From Aquificota bacterium (lineage in GTDB: Bacteria; Aquificota; Aquificia; Aquificales; Hydrogenothermaceae): a stretch of 64,000 bases of DNA. The stretch lies in the NCBI GenBank assembly GCA_013153635.1, contig JAADDZ010000014.1:124001-188000 (forward strand), read 5' to 3'. Numbering within the stretch: the stretch's first letter is position 1; each line of letters opens with the position of its first letter. Shown one piece after another: positions 9,520-17,941 of this stretch. The notes beneath the pieces were generated by a model. That model did no database searches. It was not told where the DNA came from and worked only from the letters and a program-made list of their open reading frames with translations. A program made the translations under genes and the position numbers.

Positions 9520-10119
9520 ATGGCAATAGATGCAAAACTAGTAAAAAAACTTAGAGAACTCACAGGAGCAGGAATGCTCGACTGTAAAAAGGCATTAGAA
9601 GAAACAGGAGGAGACCTAGAAGCGGCAGTGGAACTACTTAGAAAAAAAGGCATAGCAAAAGCCGCAAAAAAAGCTGGAAGAGAAACAAAAGAAGGACTCA
9701 TACACGCATATATCCACGCAGGAGGAAGAATAGGAGTATTACTAGAATTAAACTGTGAAACAGATTTTGTTGCAAGGAACGAACTATTCAAAGAGTTAGC
9801 AAACGAACTAGCAATGCAGATAGCCGCAATGAGACCTAAATGGGTAAAAAGAGAAGACATACCAAAAGAAATCATAGAAAAAGAAGGAGAAATAGCAAGA
9901 GAAGCGGCTATCGCCGAAGGAAAACCAGAACACATAGCAGAAAAAATAGCAGAAGGGAAAGTAGAAAAATTCTTCAAAGAAGTATGTTTACTAGAGCAAC
10001 CATACATAAAAGACGACAAAAAAACAGTAGAAGAACTAGTCAAAGAATACATCGCAAAACTCGGTGAAAATATACAAGTAAGAAGATTTACCAGATACGA
10101 GCTTGGGGAAGAGGATTGA
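9520..10119 (+). CDS. tsf: Elongation factor Ts
   Basis: Guanine-nucleotide exchange factor for EF-Tu. The N-terminal UBA-like domain and [14 protein letters not shown] signature are present, with the conserved [11 protein letters not shown] segment of the core domain. At 199 residues it is the short form with one core subdomain, shorter than the E. coli protein (about 280) and like the Thermus form. It begins right after the rpsB stop. The stop TGA overlaps the TTG start of pyrH. Confidence 0.96.
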   Translation: MAIDAKLVKKLRELTGAGMLDCKKALEETGGDLEAAVELLRKKGIAKAAKKAGRETKEGLIHAYIHAGGRIGVLLELNCETDFVARNELFKELANELAMQIAAMRPKWVKREDIPKEIIEKEGEIAREAAIAEGKPEHIAEKIAEGKVEKFFKEVCLLEQPYIKDDKKTVEELVKEYIAKLGENIQVRRFTRYELGEED

Positions 10120-10826
10120 GCCTCAAATATAAAAGAATCTTGCTAAAACTATCAGGCGAAGCATTAATGGGAGACCTATCCTACGGGATAGACCCAAAAT
10201 TTATAAACATACTGTCAAACGAAATAAAAGATGTTTATGACCTAGGAGCGCAAATCTCCATCGTCATAGGTGGAGGAAACATATTTAGAGGTATGCAAGG
10301 AACAGCTATAGGCATGGATAGAGCTACAGCAGACTACATGGGAATGTTAGCAACAGTGATGAACGCCTTAGCTCTTCAAGATGTACTTGAAAAAAAAGAA
10401 ATTCCTACTAGAGTGATGTCTGCAATAGAGATGAGACAGATAGCAGAACCATACATAAGAAGAAGAGCAATAAGACATCTAGAAAAAGGAAGAGTAGTAA
10501 TCTTTGCGGCAGGGACAGGAAGTCCCTTTTTTACCACAGATACAACAGGAGCATTGAGAGCGGCAGAAATAAAAGCAGATGTTCTGCTAAAAGGAACAAA
10601 AGTAGATGGAATCTATGATAAAGACCCTGAAAAATACCCAGATGCAAAACTCCTAAAAAAAATATCCTATATGGACGCCTTAAATAAAGGTATAAAAGTT
10701 ATGGATCACACAGCTATAACCCTGTGTAAAGAAAACAACCTACCAATCATAGTTTTTAACATAAAAAAACCCGGAAACCTAAAGAAGATAGTTCTTGGAG
10801 AAGACATAGGCTCACTAGTAAACTAA
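10116..10826 (+). CDS. pyrH: Uridylate kinase (UMP kinase)
   Basis: Phosphorylates UMP to UDP in pyrimidine synthesis. It is a hexameric bacterial UMP kinase of the amino-acid kinase fold, often regulated by GTP and UTP. Motifs include [38 protein letters not shown] and [19 protein letters not shown]. The start is TTG 10116, which overlaps the tsf stop (TTGA) and follows the ribosome-binding stretch GGGGAAGAGG. The 236 residues are typical. Position between tsf and frr is the classic bacterial order. Confidence 0.95.
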   Translation: MSLKYKRILLKLSGEALMGDLSYGIDPKFINILSNEIKDVYDLGAQISIVIGGGNIFRGMQGTAIGMDRATADYMGMLATVMNALALQDVLEKKEIPTRVMSAIEMRQIAEPYIRRRAIRHLEKGRVVIFAAGTGSPFFTTDTTGALRAAEIKADVLLKGTKVDGIYDKDPEKYPDAKLLKKISYMDALNKGIKVMDHTAITLCKENNLPIIVFNIKKPGNLKKIVLGEDIGSLVN

Positions 10827-10845
10827 AACTACACGGAGGGGTAAA

Positions 10846-11400
10846 ATGATAGAGGAGTATCTCAAAGAAGCAGAATCTAGAATGAAAAAAGCGGTAGAAA
10901 AATTTAAAGATGAGATAGCTGGAATAAGAACAGGTAGAGCGTCTACAGCAATAGTAGAAAACATAAAAGTCGACTACTACGGTTCTCAAATCCCCCTCAA
11001 ACAGATAGCATCTATAACTATCCCAGAACCAACCCAGATACTAATACAAACTTGGGACAAGAACGCTACCCCAGCCATAGAAAAAGCCATATTAGAAGCA
11101 AATATTGGAGCAACCCCTCAAACAGAAGGAAACACAATAAGACTAAACCTACCACCACTCACAGAAGAAAGAAGAAAAGAGATAGTAAAAATGCTCAATA
11201 AACTAGCAGAAGAAGCTAGAATAGCAGTAAGAAACATAAGAAGAGATGAAAAAGACAATATAGAAGAACTAAAAAAAGAAGGTTTTTCAGAAGACGAAGT
11301 TAAAAAAGCCATAGACAAACTCCAAAAAATTACAGACAAATATATAGAAGAAATCAATAAATCATTGGAAGCAAAAGAAAAAGAAATCCTATCCCTTTAA
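10846..11400 (+). CDS. frr: Ribosome recycling factor
   Basis: Splits the post-termination ribosome together with EF-G. The 184 residues match the near-constant family length. Recognisable segments are AGIRTGRAS, VDYYGSQIPLKQIASI, PEPTQILIQTWD, the NTIRLNLPPLTEERRKEI block and AVRNIRRDEKD. The ribosome site GGAGGGG lies just before the ATG. It closes the rpsB-tsf-pyrH-frr group, and an 80-base gap with a promoter follows. Confidence 0.97.
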   Translation: MIEEYLKEAESRMKKAVEKFKDEIAGIRTGRASTAIVENIKVDYYGSQIPLKQIASITIPEPTQILIQTWDKNATPAIEKAILEANIGATPQTEGNTIRLNLPPLTEERRKEIVKMLNKLAEEARIAVRNIRRDEKDNIEELKKEGFSEDEVKKAIDKLQKITDKYIEEINKSLEAKEKEILSL

Positions 11401-11408
11401 ACCTACAT

Positions 11409-11436
11409 TTGAAATTCCCAAAAAAGATTTTATATT
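11409..11436 (+). promoter_or_regulatory. Promoter for the rimP-nusA-infB operon
   Basis: TTGAAA (11409-11414), a 16-base spacer and TATATT (11431-11436) lie in the 80-base gap after frr and about 45 bases before the rimP ATG. This is the only gap in the block long enough for a new promoter. No terminator hairpin was seen after frr, so read-through from the rpsB operon is possible. Confidence 0.5.
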
Positions 11437-11480
11437 AATTCCAGTAAATTACAATTTTAGTGAGGTGTTGTTAAATTATC

Positions 11481-11921
11481 ATGATAGAAGACAAAGTTAA
11501 AGAACTAGTCTTACCTATATTAGAAGAAAGAGATTTCAAACTAGTAGACATAGAATTTATAAAAGGTGCAAGACCAGTACTAAGGATATACATCTACAAT
11601 CCAGAAGGAACTACTATAGAAAACTGTGAATGGGTTAGTAGAAGAATTGGAGCTTTATTAGACATAGAAGACATAATCCCGTACTCTTACATATTAGAAG
11701 TCTCTTCCCCGGGACTAAACAGAAAACTAAAAAACAAAGAAGAATTCAATATCTTTAAAGATAGAGACATCAAGATTCACACAAAAGAACCTATTAACGA
11801 AAAAACATCTTTCAAAGGAAAACTAAAAGGAATAAATGATGATATGATAAAATTAGAAGAAGAGGGGAAAACGATAAACATACCCTATGATAAAGTTTCA
11901 TCAGCGAAACTTGAATTTTAA
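11481..11921 (+). CDS. rimP: Ribosome maturation factor RimP
   Basis: Assists assembly of the 30S subunit. The 146 residues contain the typical LVDIEFIKGARPVLRIYIYNP strand, NCEWVSRRIGALLD, and the family hallmark YILEVSSPGLNRKLK. A small SH3-like C-terminal domain follows. It is the first gene of rimP-nusA-ylxR-infB, the standard bacterial order. The ribosome site is TGAGGTG upstream of the ATG. Confidence 0.95.
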   Translation: MIEDKVKELVLPILEERDFKLVDIEFIKGARPVLRIYIYNPEGTTIENCEWVSRRIGALLDIEDIIPYSYILEVSSPGLNRKLKNKEEFNIFKDRDIKIHTKEPINEKTSFKGKLKGINDDMIKLEEEGKTINIPYDKVSSAKLEF

Positions 11922-11938
11922 ATAGGAGACCTTAGAAG

Positions 11939-13063
11939 ATGTCAGTTAAACTAAAGAACGTTATAGAAACAGTAGCAAAAGAAAAGAATGTTCCAGAAGA
12001 AATCATAGAAAAAGCATTAAAAGAAGGTATAATCACTGCAGTAAGAAAAGAATACAAAATTCCCAGAGAATTCATAAAAATAAATTTCGACAAAGAAAAT
12101 GACATACTAAAAGTATACGTAAAAAAGAAAGTTACCCCCTTTGTAGAAGACCCAAGAAAAGAAATATCCCTACAAGAAGCAAAACAATACGAACCAAACG
12201 CAGAAGTTGGAAAATACGTATATATCCCCCTTGACCTAGAAGAACTCGGAAGAATCGCACTATCAGCGGCAAAAGAAGTTATATCCAAAAAAGTATCAGA
12301 AGTAGAAAAAGATATACTTTTTAGAGAATTTAAAGAACTAGAAGGCAAAATAGTAACAGGAACAGTGAGAAGATTCGAAGATGGAGACATAATAGTAGAT
12401 TTAGGAAGAGTAGAAGCAGTACTTCCAGAAGAAGAACAGATAAAAAAAGAGAACTACAAAATTGGAGATAGAATAAGAGCTTTAATATTAAAAGTACTAA
12501 AAGATGGTTCATACGCCATATATAGAAAAGGAAAAGTAAAGAGATACATAAAATCCCAAAATGGTCCCCTTGTGATACTATCAAGAACACACCCAAACTT
12601 CTTAAAAAAACTACTAGAAATAGAAATACCAGAAATTCAAGAAGGAGAAATAGAAGTAAAAGCTGTAGCTAGAGAGCCGGGAGAAAGAGCAAAAGTAGCA
12701 GTATACGCAAAAGACAAAAACATAGACCCAGTAGGCGTAGTAGTAGGATTAAAAGGCAGTAGAATCCAAAGCGTATCAAACGAGCTTTCTGGAGAAAAGA
12801 TAGATGTTATAGAGTGGGACCCAGACCCAGCCAAATTTATACTAAAAGCTCTCTCTCCAGCAAAACCTACAAAATGGAGAGTCTTAGAAGACGAAAAGAG
12901 AATAGAAGTAGCCGTACCAAAGGAAGAACTGTCCCTAGCCATAGGAAAACATGGAATAAACGCCAAACTAGCCAACAAACTCACAGGTTGGCATATAGAC
13001 ATACTTAGTGAAGAAGACTTTGACAAAATCCAACAGCTACCAAGAGGAAAAGAAACTGTCTAA
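11939..13063 (+). CDS. nusA: Transcription termination/antitermination protein NusA
   Basis: Binds RNA polymerase and nascent RNA, and promotes pausing, termination and antitermination. The 374 residues hold an N-terminal polymerase-binding domain (1 to about 125), an S1 domain (ELEGKIVTGTVRRFEDGDIIVDLG) and two KH domains, the first containing PVGVVVGLKGSRIQSV and the second LAIGKHGINAKLANKLTGW. The C-terminal acidic repeats of E. coli NusA are absent, which is normal outside the proteobacteria. The stop overlaps the ATG of the YlxR reading frame by one base (TAATG). Confidence 0.95.
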   Translation: MSVKLKNVIETVAKEKNVPEEIIEKALKEGIITAVRKEYKIPREFIKINFDKENDILKVYVKKKVTPFVEDPRKEISLQEAKQYEPNAEVGKYVYIPLDLEELGRIALSAAKEVISKKVSEVEKDILFREFKELEGKIVTGTVRRFEDGDIIVDLGRVEAVLPEEEQIKKENYKIGDRIRALILKVLKDGSYAIYRKGKVKRYIKSQNGPLVILSRTHPNFLKKLLEIEIPEIQEGEIEVKAVAREPGERAKVAVYAKDKNIDPVGVVVGLKGSRIQSVSNELSGEKIDVIEWDPDPAKFILKALSPAKPTKWRVLEDEKRIEVAVPKEELSLAIGKHGINAKLANKLTGWHIDILSEEDFDKIQQLPRGKETV

Positions 13064-13598
13064 TGAAAAAACCAATAAGAACCTGTATAATCTGTAAAAA
13101 AAAATTGAAAAACAAAATCTATTAAGGTTCCTAAAAACCTCAAAAGAGTTTGACCCTTTAAAAAAACTTAAACACAGAGGATTTTATATCTGTTTAGAAT
13201 GCATGAAACACAAAGGGAAAATAATAGAGAAAAAGATGAAAATAGATAAAAACCAGACAAAAGAAAAACTACAAAAAAGTGTTATAAATATGATACAGCT
13301 AGGTTGGCGTTCAGGACAGATAAAAATAGGATACACAGAGTTAGAAAAAGCATCAAAAAAAGGAGAAAAAGGATTTATCATAATCGCCACCGATATAGCA
13401 CAAAGAACAAAAAGGCATATTTTTAGAGTGTTTAATGGAGACTGTTTTGAAATATTTACAAAAGAAGAACTTGGACAGTTTTTAGGAAAAAAAACCATAG
13501 GTGTAATCTTTGTAAAAGAGAATAAATTTGGTTTAAAATTAAAGAATTTAATTAAGCAGTATTTACAGTTAGAAGGAGGTAATAGTAGTTGCCAATAA
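13063..13598 (+). CDS. YlxR-L7Ae fusion RNA-binding protein, frame broken at an A9 run
   Basis: Two reading frames together encode one recognisable protein. From ATG 13063 (overlapping the nusA stop) the frame gives the YlxR start with RTCIICKKK, then meets nine A at 13096-13104 and stops at 13123. The -1 frame continues IEKQNLLRFLKTSKEFDP and HRGFYICLECMK, which completes the YlxR (DUF448) Cys pattern. An L7Ae/YlxQ domain follows (INMIQLGWRSGQIKIG, EKGFIIIATDIAQRTK, KEELGQFLGKKTIGV). The joined product would be about 178 residues. The next ATG in the second frame, 13203, has no ribosome site. Slippage at the A run, a sequencing indel or a true mutation could explain it. The fusion between nusA and infB is where YlxR and YlxQ normally sit. 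Confidence 0.72.
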
Positions 13599-16219
13599 AG
13601 GTATCAGAACTAGCAAAAGAACTTAACGTCTCTTCAAAAGAAATAATAGAAGCTATAGAACAGCTAACAGGAGAAAAAATCAAATCTGCATCAAAAAAAA
13701 TTAGCGATGACATTGCAGATTTGATAAGAGCTACCTTAGGAGAAACTTCACAAGAACCAGAAGAAACAATACAAGAACCACCAAAAGAAGAAGAAGGACA
13801 CAAACTCTTTGATGTCTCTCATCAGCTAGGAATACCTTTTGATGAACTAGCAGATAAATTAAAAGCTATAGGCTTCTCAAAAGAGATAACAAACTTTACC
13901 GAAATAGACGAAGAGACCTATAAAAAACTTAAGCAGTACATAGAAGAAGAGAAAAAACTAGAGGAAGAGAAGAAAAAAGAGTTAGAAAAACAGAAAAAAG
14001 AAAAACAAAAAAAATTAGAAGAACTAGCATCAAGAAAACTAAAAGAAAAAACTCAAAAAAGAGAAACACCACGAAAACCAGCAGAAGAGCCAAAAAAAGA
14101 GAAAAAAATAGAGAAAAAACCTATCCCCACCCAAGAAAAGCCACAAGAAAAACCAAAAGAAGAAAAACCAAAAGAAAAAATCATACAAAAGCAAGAGCCT
14201 AAAAAAGAAGAAAAGGTACACCCAAAACCAACCACCCCTACCCCAAGTCAGAAAGAAGAAAAATCAAAAGAAACAGAAGAAAAGCCAAAATTTATAGAAA
14301 AACAACCAATAAGAGAAACAAAAGAAGAAAAAGAAGAAAGAGAAGCCCTTAGAAAATTACTAGGAACTCAACCAAAGAAAAAGAAAAAAAAGAAAAGAAA
14401 AGAAAAAGAAAAGGAAAAACAGCAGGTAGAAGCAACTGTAGAAGAAGACGAAGTCAAAATAGTGATTATCCCAGAAATAATCACTGTACGAGAGCTAGCA
14501 GAACTACTAAACCTACCAGTAAATCAAATAATGGCTGACCTTCTAAAAAGAGGAATCCTAGCAACAGTAAACGATAACATAGACCCAGAAATAGCACTTC
14601 AAATCGCAGAAGAACACGGATTTTTGGCTGAAATAAAAAAAGAAGGGGAAGAGATAGAAAAATTAGAAGAACTACCAGAAGAGCTAAAGAAAAAATTAGA
14701 AGAAGAAGAAAAAGAAGGAAAATTAGTAGAAAGACCCCCTGTAGTAGTTATAATGGGACATGTAGACCACGGTAAAACCACCCTCCTAGATACAATAAGA
14801 AAAACAGACATAGCTCTTAGAGAAAAAGGGGGAATAACCCAGCATATCGGTGCCTATAAAATAAAACTAGAAAATGGAAAAGAGATTACATTCTTAGATA
14901 CACCGGGACACGAAGCTTTTACCACTTTAAGAGCTAGAGGGTCAAAAGTAGCAGATACAGCAGTCCTCGTTGTAGCCGCTGATGACGGAGTAAAACCACA
15001 AACCGTCGAAGCTATAAACCATGCAAGAAGTGCTGGTCTTCCTATAATAGTAGCAATCAACAAAGTGGACAAACCCGGTGCAGACCCAGATAGAGTAAAA
15101 AGAGAACTAACCCAATATGAACTCATACCTGAAGACTGGGGCGGAGATACAATAATGGTACCTATCTCTGCAAAAACAGGTCAAAACTTAGATGAACTTT
15201 TAGAGATGATACTCCTCGTGTCAGAGATGCTAGAGCTAAAAGCAAATCCTGATAGACTCGCTATAGGGACGATAATCGAATCAAAACTAGACCCAAAAAG
15301 AGGACCTGTAGCTACTGTTTTAGTAGAAAACGGTACTTTGAAAATCGGAGATTATTTTGTTGCAGGAACTACATGGGGAAAAGTTAGAGCCATGTACGAT
15401 GACAAAGGCAACTTAGTTAAAGAAGCTCCTCCAGGTTCTCCAGTAGAGATTCTAGGATTCAATGAAGTTCCTCAAGCAGGAGACAGATTTGTAGTTATGA
15501 AATCAGAAAGAGAAGCTAGACAGCTAGCAGAGCAAAGAAAGCAGAAGCTAGAAGAGGAACTTCAAGCAAAAAGAAGAGCCAGACTAGAGAGTCTCAAAGG
15601 AGCAAAAGAAGTAAATATCATACTAAAAGCTGATACACAAGGTTCTTTAGAAGCTATCATCAAAGCCATAGAAGAACTCTCAAACAAATTCGAAGATTTA
15701 GCTATAAATGTAGTTCATGCTGGGCTTGGAAAAATAACAGAGAGCGATGTTATGCTTGCGGCCGCATCAAACGCTATAATCATAGGATTCAATGTTAGAC
15801 CAGATTCAGCGGCTAGAAGGATAGCAGAAGAAGAAGGAATAGAAATCAAAACATACGGAATAATATACGAAATAGTAGAAGACTTAGAAAAAGCACTAAA
15901 AGGTCTACTTGAACCAAAGATAAAAGAAGTAGTAACAGGAACATGTGAAGTAAAACAGATATTTAGGATAAAAGGAATTGGAACAGTAGCAGGTTGTATA
16001 GTTACCGACGGAGTAATAAAGAGAAACTCTAAAGCAAGATTAGTAAGAGATGGAGTAGTTATATACGATGGAGAGATAAACTCTCTAAAAAGATTCAAAG
16101 AAGATGTCAAAGAAGTTTCAAAAGGTTACGAATGTGGACTAACACTAAAAGACTTTAATGACATAAAGCCGGGGGACATTATAGAGGCTTATGAACTTGT
16201 TGAAGAAAAAAACGAATAA
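13589..16219 (+). CDS. infB: Translation initiation factor IF-2
   Basis: GTPase that brings initiator tRNA to the 30S subunit and drives subunit joining. The 876 residues contain an N-terminal IF2N-like domain, a Lys/Glu-rich linker (about 115-275), a second IF2N (ITVRELAELLNLPVNQIM), the G domain with G1 GHVDHGKTT at 390-398, DTPGHEAF, NKVDKP and SAKTGQN, then the beta-barrel and C-terminal domains. The start is TTG 13589, ten bases after AGGAGGT, and it overlaps the end of the L7Ae frame by ten bases. The low-complexity linker explains the long spurious frames on the other strand. Confidence 0.97.
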   Translation: MPIKVSELAKELNVSSKEIIEAIEQLTGEKIKSASKKISDDIADLIRATLGETSQEPEETIQEPPKEEEGHKLFDVSHQLGIPFDELADKLKAIGFSKEITNFTEIDEETYKKLKQYIEEEKKLEEEKKKELEKQKKEKQKKLEELASRKLKEKTQKRETPRKPAEEPKKEKKIEKKPIPTQEKPQEKPKEEKPKEKIIQKQEPKKEEKVHPKPTTPTPSQKEEKSKETEEKPKFIEKQPIRETKEEKEEREALRKLLGTQPKKKKKKKRKEKEKEKQQVEATVEEDEVKIVIIPEIITVRELAELLNLPVNQIMADLLKRGILATVNDNIDPEIALQIAEEHGFLAEIKKEGEEIEKLEELPEELKKKLEEEEKEGKLVERPPVVVIMGHVDHGKTTLLDTIRKTDIALREKGGITQHIGAYKIKLENGKEITFLDTPGHEAFTTLRARGSKVADTAVLVVAADDGVKPQTVEAINHARSAGLPIIVAINKVDKPGADPDRVKRELTQYELIPEDWGGDTIMVPISAKTGQNLDELLEMILLVSEMLELKANPDRLAIGTIIESKLDPKRGPVATVLVENGTLKIGDYFVAGTTWGKVRAMYDDKGNLVKEAPPGSPVEILGFNEVPQAGDRFVVMKSEREARQLAEQRKQKLEEELQAKRRARLESLKGAKEVNIILKADTQGSLEAIIKAIEELSNKFEDLAINVVHAGLGKITESDVMLAAASNAIIIGFNVRPDSAARRIAEEEGIEIKTYGIIYEIVEDLEKALKGLLEPKIKEVVTGTCEVKQIFRIKGIGTVAGCIVTDGVIKRNSKARLVRDGVVIYDGEINSLKRFKEDVKEVSKGYECGLTLKDFNDIKPGDIIEAYELVEEKNE

Positions 16220-16862
16220 CCTAGAAACTGAAAAAATAAAAGTTGTAGAAATCTTTAGAACAGTAGAAGGAGAAGGAAGATGGGTAGGTCTTCCTATCTC
16301 TTTTGTAAGATTAGAAGGTTGCAATCTAAGATGTTCTTGGTGTGATACTACCTACTCTTACGATGGAAAATCATACACAGAACTAACCGTATCACAGACT
16401 ATCAAAGAGGTAGAAAAATTAGGATTAAAGAGGGTGTGCATCACTGGAGGAGAGCCTTTTCTCTCTCCATCTCTTCCTCGTTTAGTACAGCTACTCCTTG
16501 AAAAAGGATACAAAATCTTCATAGAGACAAACGGAACATTATGGAACGAAGAACTTGGAAAAGTGATTAATGAAAATGTATATATAACCTGTTCTCCAAA
16601 ACCACCTGTCTACTTTGTACACCCAAAACTGATACCTTTTATAGATGAATTAAAGTTCGTTATTGACAGTAACATAAAAGTAGAAAACATATTAAATCCA
16701 CAGATACTACAGTTTTTAAAAAATGACACAATCGTTTTGCAACCAGAGAGTAACAAAGAACAAATGGTAAAAAAGGCTCTTTATATCCAAGACCAGCTTT
16801 TAAAGCTAGGAATAGAAAGTAGAATTATACCCCAATGCCATAAAGTATTAGGATTACCTTAG
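16191..16862 (+). CDS. queE: 7-carboxy-7-deazaguanine synthase (radical SAM)
   Basis: Radical SAM enzyme that contracts 6-carboxytetrahydropterin to 7-carboxy-7-deazaguanine on the way to queuosine in tRNA. The cluster motif is CNLRCSWC (CX3CX2C), preceded by TVEGEGRWVGLPISFVRLEG, which is typical of QueE. TGGEPF of the SAM site follows. The 223 residues fit. ATG 16191 overlaps infB by 29 bases and has only GAGG close upstream, so the exact start is uncertain. The stop TAG shares its G with the GTG start of dprA. Confidence 0.92.
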   Translation: MNLLKKKTNNLETEKIKVVEIFRTVEGEGRWVGLPISFVRLEGCNLRCSWCDTTYSYDGKSYTELTVSQTIKEVEKLGLKRVCITGGEPFLSPSLPRLVQLLLEKGYKIFIETNGTLWNEELGKVINENVYITCSPKPPVYFVHPKLIPFIDELKFVIDSNIKVENILNPQILQFLKNDTIVLQPESNKEQMVKKALYIQDQLLKLGIESRIIPQCHKVLGLP

Positions 16863-17932
16863 TGGAAATAGTAAAAGCTCTACAACTTTCCTTTGTATCT
16901 GGTATAGGAAATGTAACCATAAAAAAAATCCTAGAGAGATTTGGAAGTTTTGAAAATGTGTTTGAACTATCATTTGAAGAGCTGTCCCAGTTCATAGGTA
17001 CAAAAACAGCAAACCTTATCCTAAACAGCAAAGATTTAGAAAAAAGGGCGGTTGAAGAGTACAAAAGAGCAAAAAAAGAAGGAGTTAGGCTAGTACCCCT
17101 TACAGACAAAAACTACCCAAACAACCTCAAAAACATCAGCGACCCTCCCTCTATTTTGTATGTAAAAGGTATCTTTCCAATAAATGAAAAAGCTGTATCA
17201 ATTGTAGGTACAAGAAAAGTATCCTCTTACGGAAGATACACTTCAGAAAAATTCTCAAAAGAGTTAAGTGAAGACGGGATAAACATAGTTTCTGGTCTGG
17301 CAACAGGAGTAGATACTATTGCTCACAAATCAGCTATTGAAACAGGAGGTTTCACTACTGCGGTACTAGGAAGTGGTATAGATATAGTTTTTCCTATAGA
17401 AAACAAAAAATTATATGAGAAGTTATACATGCAAGGCTGTATAATTTCAGAATTTCCGATAGGTACTAAGCCTACAAAATATACATTTCCCCAGAGGAAT
17501 AGGATAATAGCTGGACTATCATACGCTACAGTAGTAACAGAAGCTTCTAAAAAATCTGGAGCTTTAATAACAGCTAAATATGCAAATGATTATGGGAGAT
17601 TAGTTTTTGCAGTTCCATCAAATATTAATAATATCAATGCACAGGGCAGTAACCTCTTGTTAAAAGAAGGAGCTTTCCCACTGACAGAGACACAGGATAT
17701 TTATACCCAGATTCCTTACCTAAAACCTGAAAAACATTCAAAACTGAAAGAAGAGCTACCTTTAAACGAGATAGAAAGACAGATACTACAACTATTAAAC
17801 GAACCTACCCATATAGACCTATTGGTGGAAAAAACAGATTTAAACATTTCACAGCTTTCTACAATACTATTTGACCTTGAGTTTAAAGGTTTGATAAAAA
17901 ACGACAACGGTATCTATATAAGGTTGGTGTAA
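16862..17932 (+). CDS. dprA: DNA processing protein DprA (Smf)
   Basis: Binds incoming single-stranded DNA during natural transformation and loads RecA. An N-terminal helix-hairpin-helix region (LSFVSGIGNVTIKKIL) is followed by the Rossmann-like domain with SIVGTRKVSSYGRY, VSGLATGVDTIAH, VLGSGIDIVFP, FPQRNRIIAGLS and KKSGALITAKYA. A small winged-helix domain closes the 356 residues. The start is GTG 16862, overlapping the queE stop. Presence of dprA suggests competence, but no other com genes are in the window. Confidence 0.95.
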   Translation: MEIVKALQLSFVSGIGNVTIKKILERFGSFENVFELSFEELSQFIGTKTANLILNSKDLEKRAVEEYKRAKKEGVRLVPLTDKNYPNNLKNISDPPSILYVKGIFPINEKAVSIVGTRKVSSYGRYTSEKFSKELSEDGINIVSGLATGVDTIAHKSAIETGGFTTAVLGSGIDIVFPIENKKLYEKLYMQGCIISEFPIGTKPTKYTFPQRNRIIAGLSYATVVTEASKKSGALITAKYANDYGRLVFAVPSNINNINAQGSNLLLKEGAFPLTETQDIYTQIPYLKPEKHSKLKEELPLNEIERQILQLLNEPTHIDLLVEKTDLNISQLSTILFDLEFKGLIKNDNGIYIRLV

Positions 17933-17941
17933 ACTATAAAG

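Noticed and set aside
9219-10052. A 277-codon minus-strand frame across rpsB and tsf
   Set aside because: Rich in Ser/Phe and low complexity, as expected opposite purine-rich Glu/Lys coding sequence. It lies entirely over two certain genes.
13930-14420. Repetitive A/G-rich tract that looks like a tandem repeat
   Set aside because: It is the Lys/Glu/Pro-rich linker of IF-2 in frame; there is no regular repeat unit.
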